A stretch of DNA of 64,000 nt from Poseidonocella sp. HB161398 (GTDB lineage: Bacteria; Pseudomonadota; Alphaproteobacteria; Rhodobacterales; Rhodobacteraceae). A program made the translations under genes and the position numbers. Below are positions 17,058-26,098 of the stretch, one piece after another; position 1 is the first letter of the stretch; every line of letters begins with the position of its first letter. The notes under the pieces were generated by a model. It was not told where the DNA came from. It did no database searches and worked only from the letters and a program-made list of their open reading frames with translations. The DNA lies in contig NZ_VATA01000021.1 in assembly GCF_005870025.1 (NCBI RefSeq), forward strand, positions 53,161 to 117,160, read 5' to 3'.

Positions 17058-17081
17058 CCGGTTTTAGCTCTACCGGTTTTA
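17058..17081. promoter_or_regulatory. direct repeats upstream of the XRE gene
   Basis: CCGGTTTTA occurs at 17058-17066 and 17073-17081, 15 bp apart, in the 88-bp divergent gap between the XRE gene and the OrfA-like gene. Tandem sites of this spacing are typical for controller-type XRE proteins, but binding is not shown. Confidence 0.45.
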
Positions 17082-17124
17082 AGAGACATTCGTGAGACGC
17101 AACCGGAGAGGGAACGGAACCGGC

Positions 17125-17496
17125 ATGGACGAGGCGAGACTTGTGGAACAGCTGAGGCGCATGCGGCCGGACGAGGCCTACAAGCGCGAGGCGGTGCGGC
17201 TGGCGAAGGCCTCGACAAAATCCGTCCCGGCGATCGCGCGGGAGCTGGGCATCGGCAACTCGACGCTCTACCGCTGGATCGCGAAGTATCCCGGCGGCTC
17301 GGAGGACAAGCCGCAGGTTCCCGCAAGGCGGAAACCGGTCCCTGGCAAAATGTCTGCCCGCAAGGCTTCGGCGGTCAGGGAACCGGATGAGCTGGACCGC
17401 CTGCGCAAGGAAAACCTGTTCCTGCGAGACGAGAACGACATCCTCCGCCGCGCGGCGCTGGCCTTTGCCCGGACCTCCTATCCGGTGCCGGACTGA
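17125..17496 (+). CDS. orphan IS3-type transposase OrfA-like protein
   Basis: A 123-residue protein. Residues 10-60 are a transposase helix-turn-helix (HTH_Tnp_1: YKREAVRLAKASTKSVPAIA, then LGIGNSTLYRWIAKY), and residues 88-112 a leucine-zipper-like helix (ELDRLRKENLFLRDENDILRR) as in OrfA of IS3 elements. The ATG at 17125 has a GGAGAGGG upstream. No OrfB with the DDE catalytic domain follows; instead the next 283 bp are a folded non-coding segment. It may be a remnant or a domesticated DNA-binding protein of the island. Confidence 0.7.
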   Translation: MDEARLVEQLRRMRPDEAYKREAVRLAKASTKSVPAIARELGIGNSTLYRWIAKYPGGSEDKPQVPARRKPVPGKMSARKASAVREPDELDRLRKENLFLRDENDILRRAALAFARTSYPVPD

Positions 17497-17529
17497 CAGG
17501 CGCCCGCGCGCAGCTTCCCGCAAGGGGTC

Positions 17530-17743
17530 GCGGCACGTCCGGGGCGCAGATCGCGCTGCGATCTGTCCCGGGTCCTCCGCTACGGATCGCGCCGCGGGTC
17601 GCGATCCGCTTGACGCTCCAGCCCCGCGCCCCGGAGCCTGTCGTGCCGCTTGACGGCGGCGGAACCGGCTCGGCCTGCGGCCTCGGCCGCCGTGTCTGCG
17701 ACACGCCGTCCTCGCCAGCATCCGCCGGTGCCGCCGCCGTCAA
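17530..17743. other. heavily folded intergenic segment with nested inverted repeats
   Basis: In the gap between two convergent genes, at least five stems can be drawn. 17530-17547 pairs with 17626-17649 (GCGGCACG and TCCGGGGCGC arms, with a 6-nt bulge). Inside it lie CAGATCGC/GCGATCTG (17547-17554 with 17558-17565) and GGATCGCG/CGCGATCC (17584-17591 with 17600-17607). Next to it 17650-17668 pairs with 17725-17743 in 18 of 19 positions, enclosing GTGTC/GACAC (17692-17696 with 17700-17704). No open frame explains it. It could be a structured RNA, a recombination or replication site, or a bidirectional terminator. Confidence 0.6.
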
Positions 17744-17779
17744 CCCCTTGCTGCCCTTGCGGAGCCGGGAGGAGAGCGT

Positions 17780-19720
17780 TCAGGTCCCGGGACTGTTGCC
17801 TTCCTCTGGCGTGAGTTCGCCCGACAGCATGCCGCGGGCAAGCTGCAGCCAGCGCGCGAGTCCGGTCCGGCCGCGATCCGAACGGGGCGGCGCGCTGACG
17901 GCACGCCGGAGCGCTCCTGCATCGCCGATCAGGACGACCTGCTCGGTTGCGCGGGTCATGGCGGTGTAGACGAGCGCGCGGTCGAGCGGCTTGCTGTCAC
18001 GGACCGGGACGATCACCCGCTGCCACTGGCTGCCCTGCGCCTTGTGCACGGTGATCGCATAGGCCAGCTGGACATGAACCATGTCGGCCTCGGACAGATC
18101 ATGCCGGATGCCGTCGAGTTCGGCTACTATCCTGGGTCCTGCAATGCTGACGATGCGGCCGAGCGCACCGTTCGTGAGGCCGCGCTCGGGTGCGTTCGCG
18201 ATCCAGATCACGGGCTCGCCCGGTGCGACAGGCATGTCCTCCGGCCTGGCTGCGGCTTTCACCTGCGGATGCAGGGCGTGGAACCAGGCGTTGATGCGCG
18301 CGACATCGGCATTCGTGGGCGCGATGATCTGCATGTCGTCCCGTTCGGTCCCGGCGCGGCGGAACATCCGGCCGAGAAGCTGAAGTGATGCCGTCAGGTC
18401 TGCGGGTGCACAGGGCTCGAAGAAGGCGCCCGGCTCGGCCGCGACCGGACGCGGCAGTTCCGGCATGTGCCCGGTCCGCACCTCCCCGGCGATCGCCGGA
18501 ATGCCCGTGGCCGCGGTCTGGCGCAGAACCTCGGAGAGGCGTGCATGCGGCAGAGCCGCGTCCTCGGCCAGGACATGGAAGACCGGACCGGGCGTCACGG
18601 GGGGCAGCTGCGCCGGGTCGCCGACGAGGATGAGCGAGGCCTCGCCCAACCGCCGAAGGAGCCGCCACATCTCGGTCACGCCGACCATCGAGGCCTCGTC
18701 GATGATGATCGCCTGCCGCCCGTCGAGCTGCCGCCCTGCCTGCTCCCAGGCGAAGCGCGCGACGGTGATGGCCGGGCGGCCCGTCACCTCGCGCGCCCGC
18801 CGCGCGGCGCGCCCGGCAAGGGTCAGGATCAGCGGCTTGCGGCCGACGGCTTCCAGCGTCGCGCAGAGCGCGCGCAGGGCCGTGGTCTTGCCCGAGCCTG
18901 CATGGCCGGACACGAGCAGCAGGCGGTGGCGGTGCGCCAGCCGGACAGCGTCGCGCTGCGCAGGCGTCAGCGGGAAGGGGCCGTTGCGGCTATCGGTGTC
19001 GATGAGCAGGCCGAGGAGCCCGGCCTCGGTCACCCCGGCGGCCGGGGGCAAGGCCGCGATTTCGGCGGTCCTCAGCGCGATCTCGGCCTCCATGTAGCCG
19101 AAGCCGGGCGGCTGCAGGTCCAGTCCGAGCGCGACGGCGGCGCGCGCGGCGATGGCGCGATCGGCGAGGCCGGGCGACGGCCGATGGCCGAGCCGCCTGG
19201 CCACCTTCTCCAGCAGGGTGCCGCGATCGACGGCCAGTGCCGCGTCCATCCCCTGCCGCAGCTTTCCGAGCTCCCATTCCACGGCGGCAATCTCGCGGCG
19301 CGGATCAGTTTCGCCGAGGCCCGACAGCCGTGCAATCTGTCCGGCCGCATCCCAGCCGGCGACGGGCAGAAGCAGCCAGGGGTTCCCGCGGACCTCTGCA
19401 AGTCCCTGTGGCCCCCAGGCTCTCGCGATCCGGCTGGCCTGCCAGGCCGGAAGGCGCGCGCCGATCTCCTCCAGCCAGCGGAAGAACGCCGCTTCCGCCA
19501 GCCTTTCGTCGAGCACCTCTGCGGCCCGCAGCGCCACCTCTTCGCCGAGCATGCCGACGATGCGGGCGTCCCCGCGCAGGATCGCGTCCTGAAGACCGGC
19601 ACCGAACGTATCCGCGAGTGCTTGCGCGCGCTTCGGTCCGATCCCGGCAAAGGCGCGCTCGGAGGCCAGCCAGGCGGCGAAGGCTTCTGGCTGCTCTGGG
19701 ACGACGCCGTCGGTGCTCAT
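17780..19720 (-). CDS. RecD2-like SF1 DNA helicase
   Basis: A 646-residue ATP-dependent helicase. The N-terminal part has helix-hairpin-helix-like sequence (FAGIGPKRAQALADTFG). Walker A is SGHAGSGKTTAL (about residue 279), Walker B IIIDEASMVG, motif III LVGDPAQLPPV, and the C-terminal UvrD_C_2 region ends with AYAITVHKAQGSQW and ALVYTAMTRATEQV. RecD2 proteins unwind DNA 5'-3' without RecBC; there is no RecB or RecC gene here. It is the last gene of a six-gene overlapping operon with three tyrosine recombinases, and its ATG overlaps the preceding stop. A role in processing the excised or replicating element is inference. Confidence 0.82.
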   Translation of the reverse strand: MSTDGVVPEQPEAFAAWLASERAFAGIGPKRAQALADTFGAGLQDAILRGDARIVGMLGEEVALRAAEVLDERLAEAAFFRWLEEIGARLPAWQASRIARAWGPQGLAEVRGNPWLLLPVAGWDAAGQIARLSGLGETDPRREIAAVEWELGKLRQGMDAALAVDRGTLLEKVARRLGHRPSPGLADRAIAARAAVALGLDLQPPGFGYMEAEIALRTAEIAALPPAAGVTEAGLLGLLIDTDSRNGPFPLTPAQRDAVRLAHRHRLLLVSGHAGSGKTTALRALCATLEAVGRKPLILTLAGRAARRAREVTGRPAITVARFAWEQAGRQLDGRQAIIIDEASMVGVTEMWRLLRRLGEASLILVGDPAQLPPVTPGPVFHVLAEDAALPHARLSEVLRQTAATGIPAIAGEVRTGHMPELPRPVAAEPGAFFEPCAPADLTASLQLLGRMFRRAGTERDDMQIIAPTNADVARINAWFHALHPQVKAAARPEDMPVAPGEPVIWIANAPERGLTNGALGRIVSIAGPRIVAELDGIRHDLSEADMVHVQLAYAITVHKAQGSQWQRVIVPVRDSKPLDRALVYTAMTRATEQVVLIGDAGALRRAVSAPPRSDRGRTGLARWLQLARGMLSGELTPEEGNSPGT

Positions 19721-20199
19721 TCCGTGCCGTCGCCGGGCGGGGTGTAGCGGCCGCCGAGCGCGATCAGCTCCTCGACCATGGCATGGCGGCGGAGCTCTGC
19801 CTCGGCCCGGACAAGCCGCGCCCGCAATTCGGCGCAGGCCTTCTCCGAGGCCGCCAGCTCGCGCTTCACCGCCTGGTAGCGGGCCATCGGCACGGTGGCG
19901 TCGGCGCCCAGTTCATCAGGCAACTCTTCCTCCGGCGCCACGCTGCCCGGCAGCGACCAGGCGAGACCATGGCGCGCGGCATGCTCGGCGAGCAGGCGCC
20001 GCACCTCCGGATTGCCGGTGATCTGGCTGTTGCCGAGCCCGGCGCGACGCTTGATCTCGGCCTGCCAGAGCGCGCCTCCGCGCGCAGGCAGCGTTTCCCC
20101 GGCGGCCTCGCACTCCGCGATCAGCTGCGCGACCCGCCGGATCGCCTCGTCGCGCTTTTGCAGGTTCGAGCGGCGCGGGCTACTTGAGGCGCGAGACAT
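19717..20199 (-). CDS. small coiled-coil protein of the recombinase operon
   Basis: A 160-residue protein I do not recognise with certainty. The centre (EIKRRAGLGNSQITGNPEVRRLLAEH, about residues 48-73) looks like a helix-turn-helix, and residues 105-145 (YQAVKRELAASEKACAELRA, LVRAEAELRRHA) form a coiled coil. It overlaps the preceding gene by 20 bp and the RecD2 gene by 4 bp. Its place suggests an accessory factor of the recombinases, comparable to TnpC of Tn554 or GmtX of gamma-mobile-trio elements; this is analogy only. Confidence 0.6.
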   Translation of the reverse strand: MSRASSSPRRSNLQKRDEAIRRVAQLIAECEAAGETLPARGGALWQAEIKRRAGLGNSQITGNPEVRRLLAEHAARHGLAWSLPGSVAPEEELPDELGADATVPMARYQAVKRELAASEKACAELRARLVRAEAELRRHAMVEELIALGGRYTPPGDGTE

Positions 20200-20680
20200 T
20201 GCCGCCCTCGATCCGCTGCCTCAACTCGCTGATTTCCGCGCGCGCCGCCTGCAGCTCCCGCTTCAGCCGGTCGAGTTCGGCCCGGTCGCGCGCACGCTGC
20301 TCTTCCAGACGCAGCTTCTCGGCGAAGACCTCCGTCAATTCACCCCAATTCTTCTTCGCGGCCTCGAGATGCGTGTCGAGCTCGGCCTGGAGCTCGCGGA
20401 AGGCCTGCAGCGTCGGCGAGACATGGCGGTCCTTGCGCGGTCGGGCCAGTTCGGCGATGCGCTTCTGGATATCGGCGTAATCGTCGCGGTAGAGCAGGGC
20501 GGGGCTGCGCCCGGATTCCAGCGCCACATTCGTCTTGGTCAGCTTCAGCTTGCCGGTGGCAGCCTTGGCCTTGAGGTCCTTGCGCAGCGGCTTGCCCGCA
20601 ACGATCCGGTCGATCGCGTCGTGGAAATCCGCCTTGACCTGCTCCGGCTTGCGCTGCTTGCGGGGGCTCGGCTCGCGCAT
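20180..20680 (-). CDS. TnpC/DUF6262-like helper protein
   Basis: A 166-residue basic protein. TNVALESGRSPALLYRDDYA (about residues 48-67) is a helix-turn-helix like that of TnpC/DUF6262 proteins, which accompany multi-recombinase transposons. Residues 88-160 are a long coiled coil (LQAELDTHLEAAKKNW and later ERQ-rich heptads). AAGGAG lies 8 nt before the ATG at 20680, and this ATG overlaps the recombinase stop as ATGA. It probably binds DNA and assists the recombinases; the family match is by motif only. Confidence 0.6.
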   Translation of the reverse strand: MREPSPRKQRKPEQVKADFHDAIDRIVAGKPLRKDLKAKAATGKLKLTKTNVALESGRSPALLYRDDYADIQKRIAELARPRKDRHVSPTLQAFRELQAELDTHLEAAKKNWGELTEVFAEKLRLEEQRARDRAELDRLKRELQAARAEISELRQRIEGGNVSRLK

Positions 20681-23013
20681 CAGAGTCTCCTTTCGCGGCG
20701 GGGCCGCGTGCCTGCCTTGGCGAGCAGTTTTCCGGCGCGGTCCGCGGCTCGCGCTTCCAGTTCGGCAATCCTCTCCGGCGCGGTGCCAATCGCGGCCAGC
20801 CAGGCCCTTGCCTGCCCGGCCGTCGCCTGCGGCGCCTCGTAGACCGAGACCGGGTCTCCGGACTGGCGGCAGAATTCGACCGTCTCCGTCGCTGTCGCAA
20901 GGCGCTGTTCCCAGAAGGGCCGGTGGCGTTCGAGGACAACGAAATTCACGCAGCCGGTGCAGCGCGCGGGCGTCCGGTAGCGCTTGTCCGGACCGAACCC
21001 GTCGAAGAGCCGGTTGATCGTGCCGCCCGCCTTTCGGCATTCCTGGTCCGAGGCAAGGATCGAGACCGCCGCACAGAGGCCATGGGCCGCGTCCGAGATG
21101 GCAGAGGCCTTGAGGTCCTCTTTGAACCTGGTTCCATCTACCCGCGTGCGTTGCGCCCCTTCGTCGACCATCCGCCGTGTTGCGATCAGCCAGTCACGGA
21201 CGATCCCGGCGGCATCGTCATCGGGCGCGTGTTCGAGCCGCTGGCGCAGCGCCTGCCAGTCGGACCGGACCGCGATCTCTTCGGCGCCGCGGCCGGCCAG
21301 CGCATTCTTCGCAAGCATCTCGAGAACATGGCCGATCGCCATCTCGGCCTCCATCGCGTTCGCCTGGAGGATCTGGTAGTCGTTGTTGGCATAGCACGCG
21401 GTCATCGCCTCTGACACGTGGCCATATTGCACGCGGATCTCCGGCAGCAGCTCCGGTTTGGCCGAATAGGCGAAATTGGCGAAGGTCTTGCGGATCATCG
21501 TCGAGCACAGGATCGCGCCCAGGCTGTCGCGCCATTGGCCGAGCCAGCCATCCTGGACCAGGGACGGGCTGTCATCGGGAAGCGCGGCCAGAAGCTCGCC
21601 GCAGGCTTCGGCGAGGAAGACCCGGTAGTTTTTGTTGAGCGTGCTGGTTTGCATCCGCCGGACGGTTCTCCCGCCTTGGGGGAAGCCATGGCTGTCCCAG
21701 ATCAGGACAAGTGCGTTTCCGGCCTCGGGAGAGATATCCCTGAACTTGCGCATCTGCCTGCCCAGTTCCAGCAGGACCTCGACCGCCCGCCGGGCGGGGG
21801 GCTCCGGCGTGTTCACGCCACGAATGGCCGGCCTCATGCCGACGACGAAATCGTGCGGCTCGCGCAGGCCGCCATTGACCTTGGAGATGCTTCCTTTCAG
21901 GACGAGCATGTGCTTGGTGTTCTGCGCGACGAGCCGCTCCTCGAGGCAGAGCGGCATGCCGTATTTGCTGCGCCCGGCCGGCAGCGACAGCAGTTCGTCG
22001 GCGCGCATGCCCGAGCTCTGTTGCAGGATGGTCAGCGCCGCTGTCTGCACCATTCGCCACAGCTGGACGAGCCGCTCTAGACCGCCCTCGACCGCTTTGG
22101 GTTTCTTTCCGGGAACAAGCTCGAAGATTGGCGCCTGCCATGGAGCGCTTTCCCCCGGTAGCCGCGAAAACCGGAAGGCGGCAAGATCGCCTGCGGCCCT
22201 TTTCCTGGCGCCACCCGGGGACAGGCGATCGACTTCGCGCGCGTTCACGAATGCCGACATGTAGATCGATGTTGCCGCAATCACGTCCTCGGCCCTCGGT
22301 CCCAGCCAGTCCAGCGCCGCGTTGAGGAGCGGGATCGCGACCTCGTCCGGCATCGGCCGGTAGCTTTCGGACTCCTTCCGGCCAATTTCCATGGCCAGGT
22401 CGAGCCGGTCGCCGTAGCCGTAGGGGATTTCCGGCATGACCGGGCGGCCGAGCGCCGAGAGGGCCTGATGCGCCCGGAAGATCAGGGTCGCAGAATTGAG
22501 ATGCCCTGCGGCGGTCCCCGGAGCGATCCGGTCCGGATCGCCGCCGAGCTGCGCCAGGAGGCTTGCCGCGAAACTGTCCGGATTGTCCAGCCCGCCATCG
22601 CGCCAGAGCCGCGCCTGGGTGAGAAACGAGAAATCCGGCAGGGCCTGCGCGCAGATCCAGGCAGCGAGGCGGCGCAGATACTGCCAGGCAGTGCGCAGCC
22701 GCCGTCCGGCCGCTTCGGGCGGGCTGGTTTCCTTCAAATGCCAAAGCACCAGCTTGACATCCAAAAGCAGCCACTCGCGCCCGGGGTCGGTGAGGCGGCC
22801 CTGGCCGAGCGGCAGCTCCGTCCCGAAATCGGCCGTGCGCTCGCTTTCCCAAGCCGTGCCGTCGCAGATCCAGACATTGCAGGAGAACTTCCCGGACTCC
22901 GGATGCGAACTGATCCGCAGGTCGGCGACCGAAAGGGTGGCGGTGCCCTGCTGTCCGAGCGCCAGGAGCGCTTCGGGCGGCAGCGGCGCGTTCAGGAGGC
23001 GGTTGATCGACAT
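20680..23013 (-). CDS. large tyrosine recombinase (third of the trio)
   Basis: A 777-residue integrase. Catalytic landmarks are QQSSGMRADELLSLP (box I Arg), STMIRKTFANFAY (box II Arg, with Met in the place of the usual His-x-Leu), VQYGHVSEAM (His) and ACYANND, whose Tyr is the likely nucleophile. The C-terminal region has PARCTGCVNFVV, a Cys pair seen in long integrases of multi-recombinase elements. AAGGAG precedes the ATG, 12 bp after the previous gene. Its length matches the large integrase of gamma-mobile-trio-type systems as far as I recall, but homology was not tested. Confidence 0.78.
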   Translation of the reverse strand: MSINRLLNAPLPPEALLALGQQGTATLSVADLRISSHPESGKFSCNVWICDGTAWESERTADFGTELPLGQGRLTDPGREWLLLDVKLVLWHLKETSPPEAAGRRLRTAWQYLRRLAAWICAQALPDFSFLTQARLWRDGGLDNPDSFAASLLAQLGGDPDRIAPGTAAGHLNSATLIFRAHQALSALGRPVMPEIPYGYGDRLDLAMEIGRKESESYRPMPDEVAIPLLNAALDWLGPRAEDVIAATSIYMSAFVNAREVDRLSPGGARKRAAGDLAAFRFSRLPGESAPWQAPIFELVPGKKPKAVEGGLERLVQLWRMVQTAALTILQQSSGMRADELLSLPAGRSKYGMPLCLEERLVAQNTKHMLVLKGSISKVNGGLREPHDFVVGMRPAIRGVNTPEPPARRAVEVLLELGRQMRKFRDISPEAGNALVLIWDSHGFPQGGRTVRRMQTSTLNKNYRVFLAEACGELLAALPDDSPSLVQDGWLGQWRDSLGAILCSTMIRKTFANFAYSAKPELLPEIRVQYGHVSEAMTACYANNDYQILQANAMEAEMAIGHVLEMLAKNALAGRGAEEIAVRSDWQALRQRLEHAPDDDAAGIVRDWLIATRRMVDEGAQRTRVDGTRFKEDLKASAISDAAHGLCAAVSILASDQECRKAGGTINRLFDGFGPDKRYRTPARCTGCVNFVVLERHRPFWEQRLATATETVEFCRQSGDPVSVYEAPQATAGQARAWLAAIGTAPERIAELEARAADRAGKLLAKAGTRPRRERRL

Positions 23014-23025
23014 TCCCTAAGCTCC

Positions 23026-24927
23026 TTAGCCCGGGATCTGGACAGACGGCTTCGGCAGGCTGGCAGCCTGCCGGAGCGTGGCGTCGGGAACCTGCCGCAG
23101 CATCGCATCATAGGCAGCGAGCAGGCGGGCCGAGGTTCCGGGATCGAGCTCGGTCGCGCGCGCCGCCGCCTCGGCATAGGCGAGGGCATAGGCCACCTGC
23201 CTGGCGTCATCCGCGCGCAGGATGACAAGCGGGCAGGACGGGCAATGCCATTCGGCGCGGCAGAGCCGCCCCTGCTCCTGCCCCGGAAGCGGCGAGTCGT
23301 AAGGATCTAGGCAGCCGAAGCCCGGCGTCGCGCTGCGGATGTCGCTTCCGGCCGGCAGGAAACGTGGATCGATGCGCCCGTCCGTCATCGCCCAACGCTG
23401 CATCTGGCCCGGCATTTCCGCCAGGATCAGCCTCCGCCTTTCGGCTGTCTCTACGGAAACGTAGTGCTTGATCGTCGTGGACTGCTGCCGGTGACGCGCC
23501 TCCAGCTGGCCCACGGGCAGTTTCTCCGACCAGCGGATCACGGCGTCGATCACCGTCGGCCTCAGGGCCTTCGGCTGAAAACGATCCAATCCTGCATTCT
23601 CGATGAAGCAGGACAGCGCATCGTCGCCCCGAGAAGGTTTACTCTCGAGCAGTGCGTCTGGGTCGATAATGCGGCTCCCATTGCTGTTGCGAAGGGCTAT
23701 TGCCAGGAAAACGCGGTCTTTCCAGATCGACGGTGCCACCGTCCGGGCCCGCGCCGTCATCTCGCGCAGAACCCGCAGGATCGAGCAGAGCGACAGCGGA
23801 TCTGCCGGGTCCCCGGCCGGTTCCTGCCGCTTCTGCGCGCCGAATGACCGCCTCTTCGCCGGCACCAGAGTAATGATGTCGCCATCCTCGCGGATGTCGC
23901 TCCATTCGAGCCCGGTCAGCGTCGAGACATTCCAGCGGAGCCGGATCAGCAGGAGGATCAGGAAGGGCACGAGCTCGTAGCTGCGGCCCTGGAAGCACTG
24001 CACCACGTTTCCCAGTCCCAGGCCGCCACGCCTGGTGTCGAACAGCACGTGATACAGCATCGGGTCATGCGCCTGGGCTTGCCTGCTGGTCGGCAGCGGG
24101 CCGGGGCAGCGTCCGCCGATCCAGGCGAGGGCGCGCCAGCGATCGGCCATGAGCTCGGTGACATGCGGTGCACGGTCCAGGCACGCGCGGGCCGCCGAGA
24201 TCCGCCTCTGGTCCGCATCCCATTGTTCGGTGATCTCGGCGACGTCCCGTTCCGCTGCCTCGTGGATCGCCTCCAGCCGGGCGTGGGACAGGAATTTCTC
24301 CGCTTCTTCAGCGTCCGATTTGGCGCTGTCCGAAGGCTGCTGGCTGCGCTTCGGCAGGTCGCGATAGATCGGCAGGTTGCGGATCTCATCGAGCGCCAAG
24401 GCGTCGTCAGGGTCGAGCTTGCCGCTCAGGGCCGCGGCTTCGAGAACGGAGCGGAGCGTCCCTGCGCGGTTGCGGCGTTCGTCGTTGCCGACGGACAAGG
24501 CCCTGAGGAAAATCGCGAAGGCCTCGAGATCGGCCGCCGCAAGGTCGCGGATGCCGATGTCTCGGCGGTGCGCCCCGCCGGGCCGCTGCGTGGTGCCGGC
24601 AAATTCAGCCCAGCCGCGGCGGAGGCGCCTTGCCAGCTGCCCGTGGCTACCGGCTGCTCCCTTGCGCACGGCATGCAGCAAGCCGGTCTCCAGGATCGGA
24701 CGCAGCCCCTGGCCTGCGAGGAAGGAGACATTGTACTCCCGCCACGCCTTCACGCTGCCCTCCGGTTCGCGCACCGACAGGATGATGCTGCCGTCCGGCC
24801 CCTCTTTGATCGTCGCGTGATCCCATGGATCCTCCCCGCGGCTGTCCTCCCCATCCAGAAACTCGGCGATGGATTTCTGGCGCGACGGCAGCACGGGGCG
24901 GGCGCCTTCGTCGTGGCTGTCGGTCAT
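23026..24927 (-). CDS. tyrosine recombinase (second of the trio)
   Basis: A 633-residue integrase, the length of TnpB of Tn554. Landmarks are LLLIRLRWNVSTLTGLEWSDI (box I Arg), KALRPTVIDA (box II Arg), RHRQQSTTIKHYVSVET (Tyr nucleophile in KHYVS) and a C-terminal Cys cluster (FGCLDPYDSPLPG, then LCRAEWHCPSCP) that probably binds zinc. Its ATG overlaps the stop of the upstream, broken recombinase as ATGA, so translation of this gene may depend on the upstream frame. Confidence 0.78.
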   Translation of the reverse strand: MTDSHDEGARPVLPSRQKSIAEFLDGEDSRGEDPWDHATIKEGPDGSIILSVREPEGSVKAWREYNVSFLAGQGLRPILETGLLHAVRKGAAGSHGQLARRLRRGWAEFAGTTQRPGGAHRRDIGIRDLAAADLEAFAIFLRALSVGNDERRNRAGTLRSVLEAAALSGKLDPDDALALDEIRNLPIYRDLPKRSQQPSDSAKSDAEEAEKFLSHARLEAIHEAAERDVAEITEQWDADQRRISAARACLDRAPHVTELMADRWRALAWIGGRCPGPLPTSRQAQAHDPMLYHVLFDTRRGGLGLGNVVQCFQGRSYELVPFLILLLIRLRWNVSTLTGLEWSDIREDGDIITLVPAKRRSFGAQKRQEPAGDPADPLSLCSILRVLREMTARARTVAPSIWKDRVFLAIALRNSNGSRIIDPDALLESKPSRGDDALSCFIENAGLDRFQPKALRPTVIDAVIRWSEKLPVGQLEARHRQQSTTIKHYVSVETAERRRLILAEMPGQMQRWAMTDGRIDPRFLPAGSDIRSATPGFGCLDPYDSPLPGQEQGRLCRAEWHCPSCPLVILRADDARQVAYALAYAEAAARATELDPGTSARLLAAYDAMLRQVPDATLRQAASLPKPSVQIPG

Positions 24928-26078
24928 TGGCTGTCCCGCCCCGCTTGCGCCCGCCGTTCGACGTCGAGCCCCTCGGAGAAGCTCAGCCAGCTGGAATATT
25001 GCTCCGTCATCACGGCGTACATCCCTTCGGTCGTCGCGATATCCTTGTGCCCCAGCTGGGCCCGGACCTTGGCCAGCGCCTGGACCCGGTCATCGAGCAG
25101 GCGCAGCCAGGAATAGTAGGTCTCGACGGCGCAGGTCGTGGACGCTGTGCCGCGCGCGCGGACGCAGGAGCGGCCTGCCGCTCCCGTCCAGCCGCTGGAC
25201 CCCTGCTGCGGTCTTGCAGGGGACGAGCTCGAAGAGCCCGGCCCGGATGAAGAGGTCCTCCATCGCGCGCTGCAGGCCGCGGATCGACAGGGCCCGGCCG
25301 CGCGCCTTGCCGAGATGGACGACGAACAGCCCAGCGGGCTCGGGTTGTCGGCTCCCCTCCAGCGCCCGGTCGCGCAGTTCCAATGCGTATGCCTGAAGCT
25401 GCCGGAGCAGCTCCACCGGAAAGGACACGTCGCGGGTCTTGGCGAACTTGCCCTCCACAGACAGCTTGCGTGTCTCTGCCGGCCCGGCGCCCCGCAGGCG
25501 GAGCGCCATGATCTTTGCCACCGGCAGACCCTCCATTTCCTCGACCCGGAGTCCGGCGATGCGTCCGACGGATAAGATGAGCTGGTCGCGCATGTGCTGG
25601 TCGCGGCGCGCGCTGCCCTCATCCGCCGCGGCGATGCTCCTGGCGAGGGTGTCCTCCAGCTTGCGCAGATCGGATGCTGTCAGGGTTCGCGGGAGTCCGG
25701 CCGAGCTCCTTCCCCGACCTCCGCCAAAGCGGATCCGGTGGGGCCGGGCAATGTTCCCTGGTTGCCGCCGGTGCTGGAATGATGCAGGTCTGGCGCTCCG
25801 CCACGGCGATACCCGCGCTTGCGGAGCGCGCGGGGGCCAAGATCGCCGCGGAACCAGCCCTTCTCGGCAAACCATTTGTATATGGCGCAGACGTGGTAGA
25901 TCTTGGCGGCGATTGTCTTCGGCGCGAGCCGTTCGCCGCGACGGGTCCGTGCGCCGCACCCCGCCAAGGCCAGGCATTTGCGACGCTGCGGTTCGCGGGC
26001 ATCCAGTAGGTCAAGGGCATGTCCCGGCTGCGTCCCGCGGCACATTGAGGCCACCGGATGTCCGGCAAGCTCCCGCAT
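24924..26078 (-). pseudogene. first tyrosine recombinase of the trio, frameshifted
   Basis: Three minus-strand frames together spell one integrase. The N-terminal domain (KTIAAKIYHVCAIYKWFAEK) is in one frame from about 26078, the central part (LILSVGRIAGLRVEEMEGL, box I Arg, to HSVHDLRR, box II) in a second, and the end (YYSWLRLLDDRV, LGHKDIATTEGMYA with the His and Tyr) in a third. The last shift lies at about 25115-25125, directly after the box II arginine; the first lies between about 25690 and 25800. The intact protein would be near 370 residues. Without frameshifting or sequencing error it is inactive. Confidence 0.7.
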
Positions 26079-26098
26079 GCCGCGGGGCGGGCGGCAAT

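Noticed and set aside
17530..17743. CRISPR-like array
   Set aside because: The repeats are inverted arms of different sequence, not direct repeats with regular spacers. No array was seen anywhere in the window, and no cas genes.
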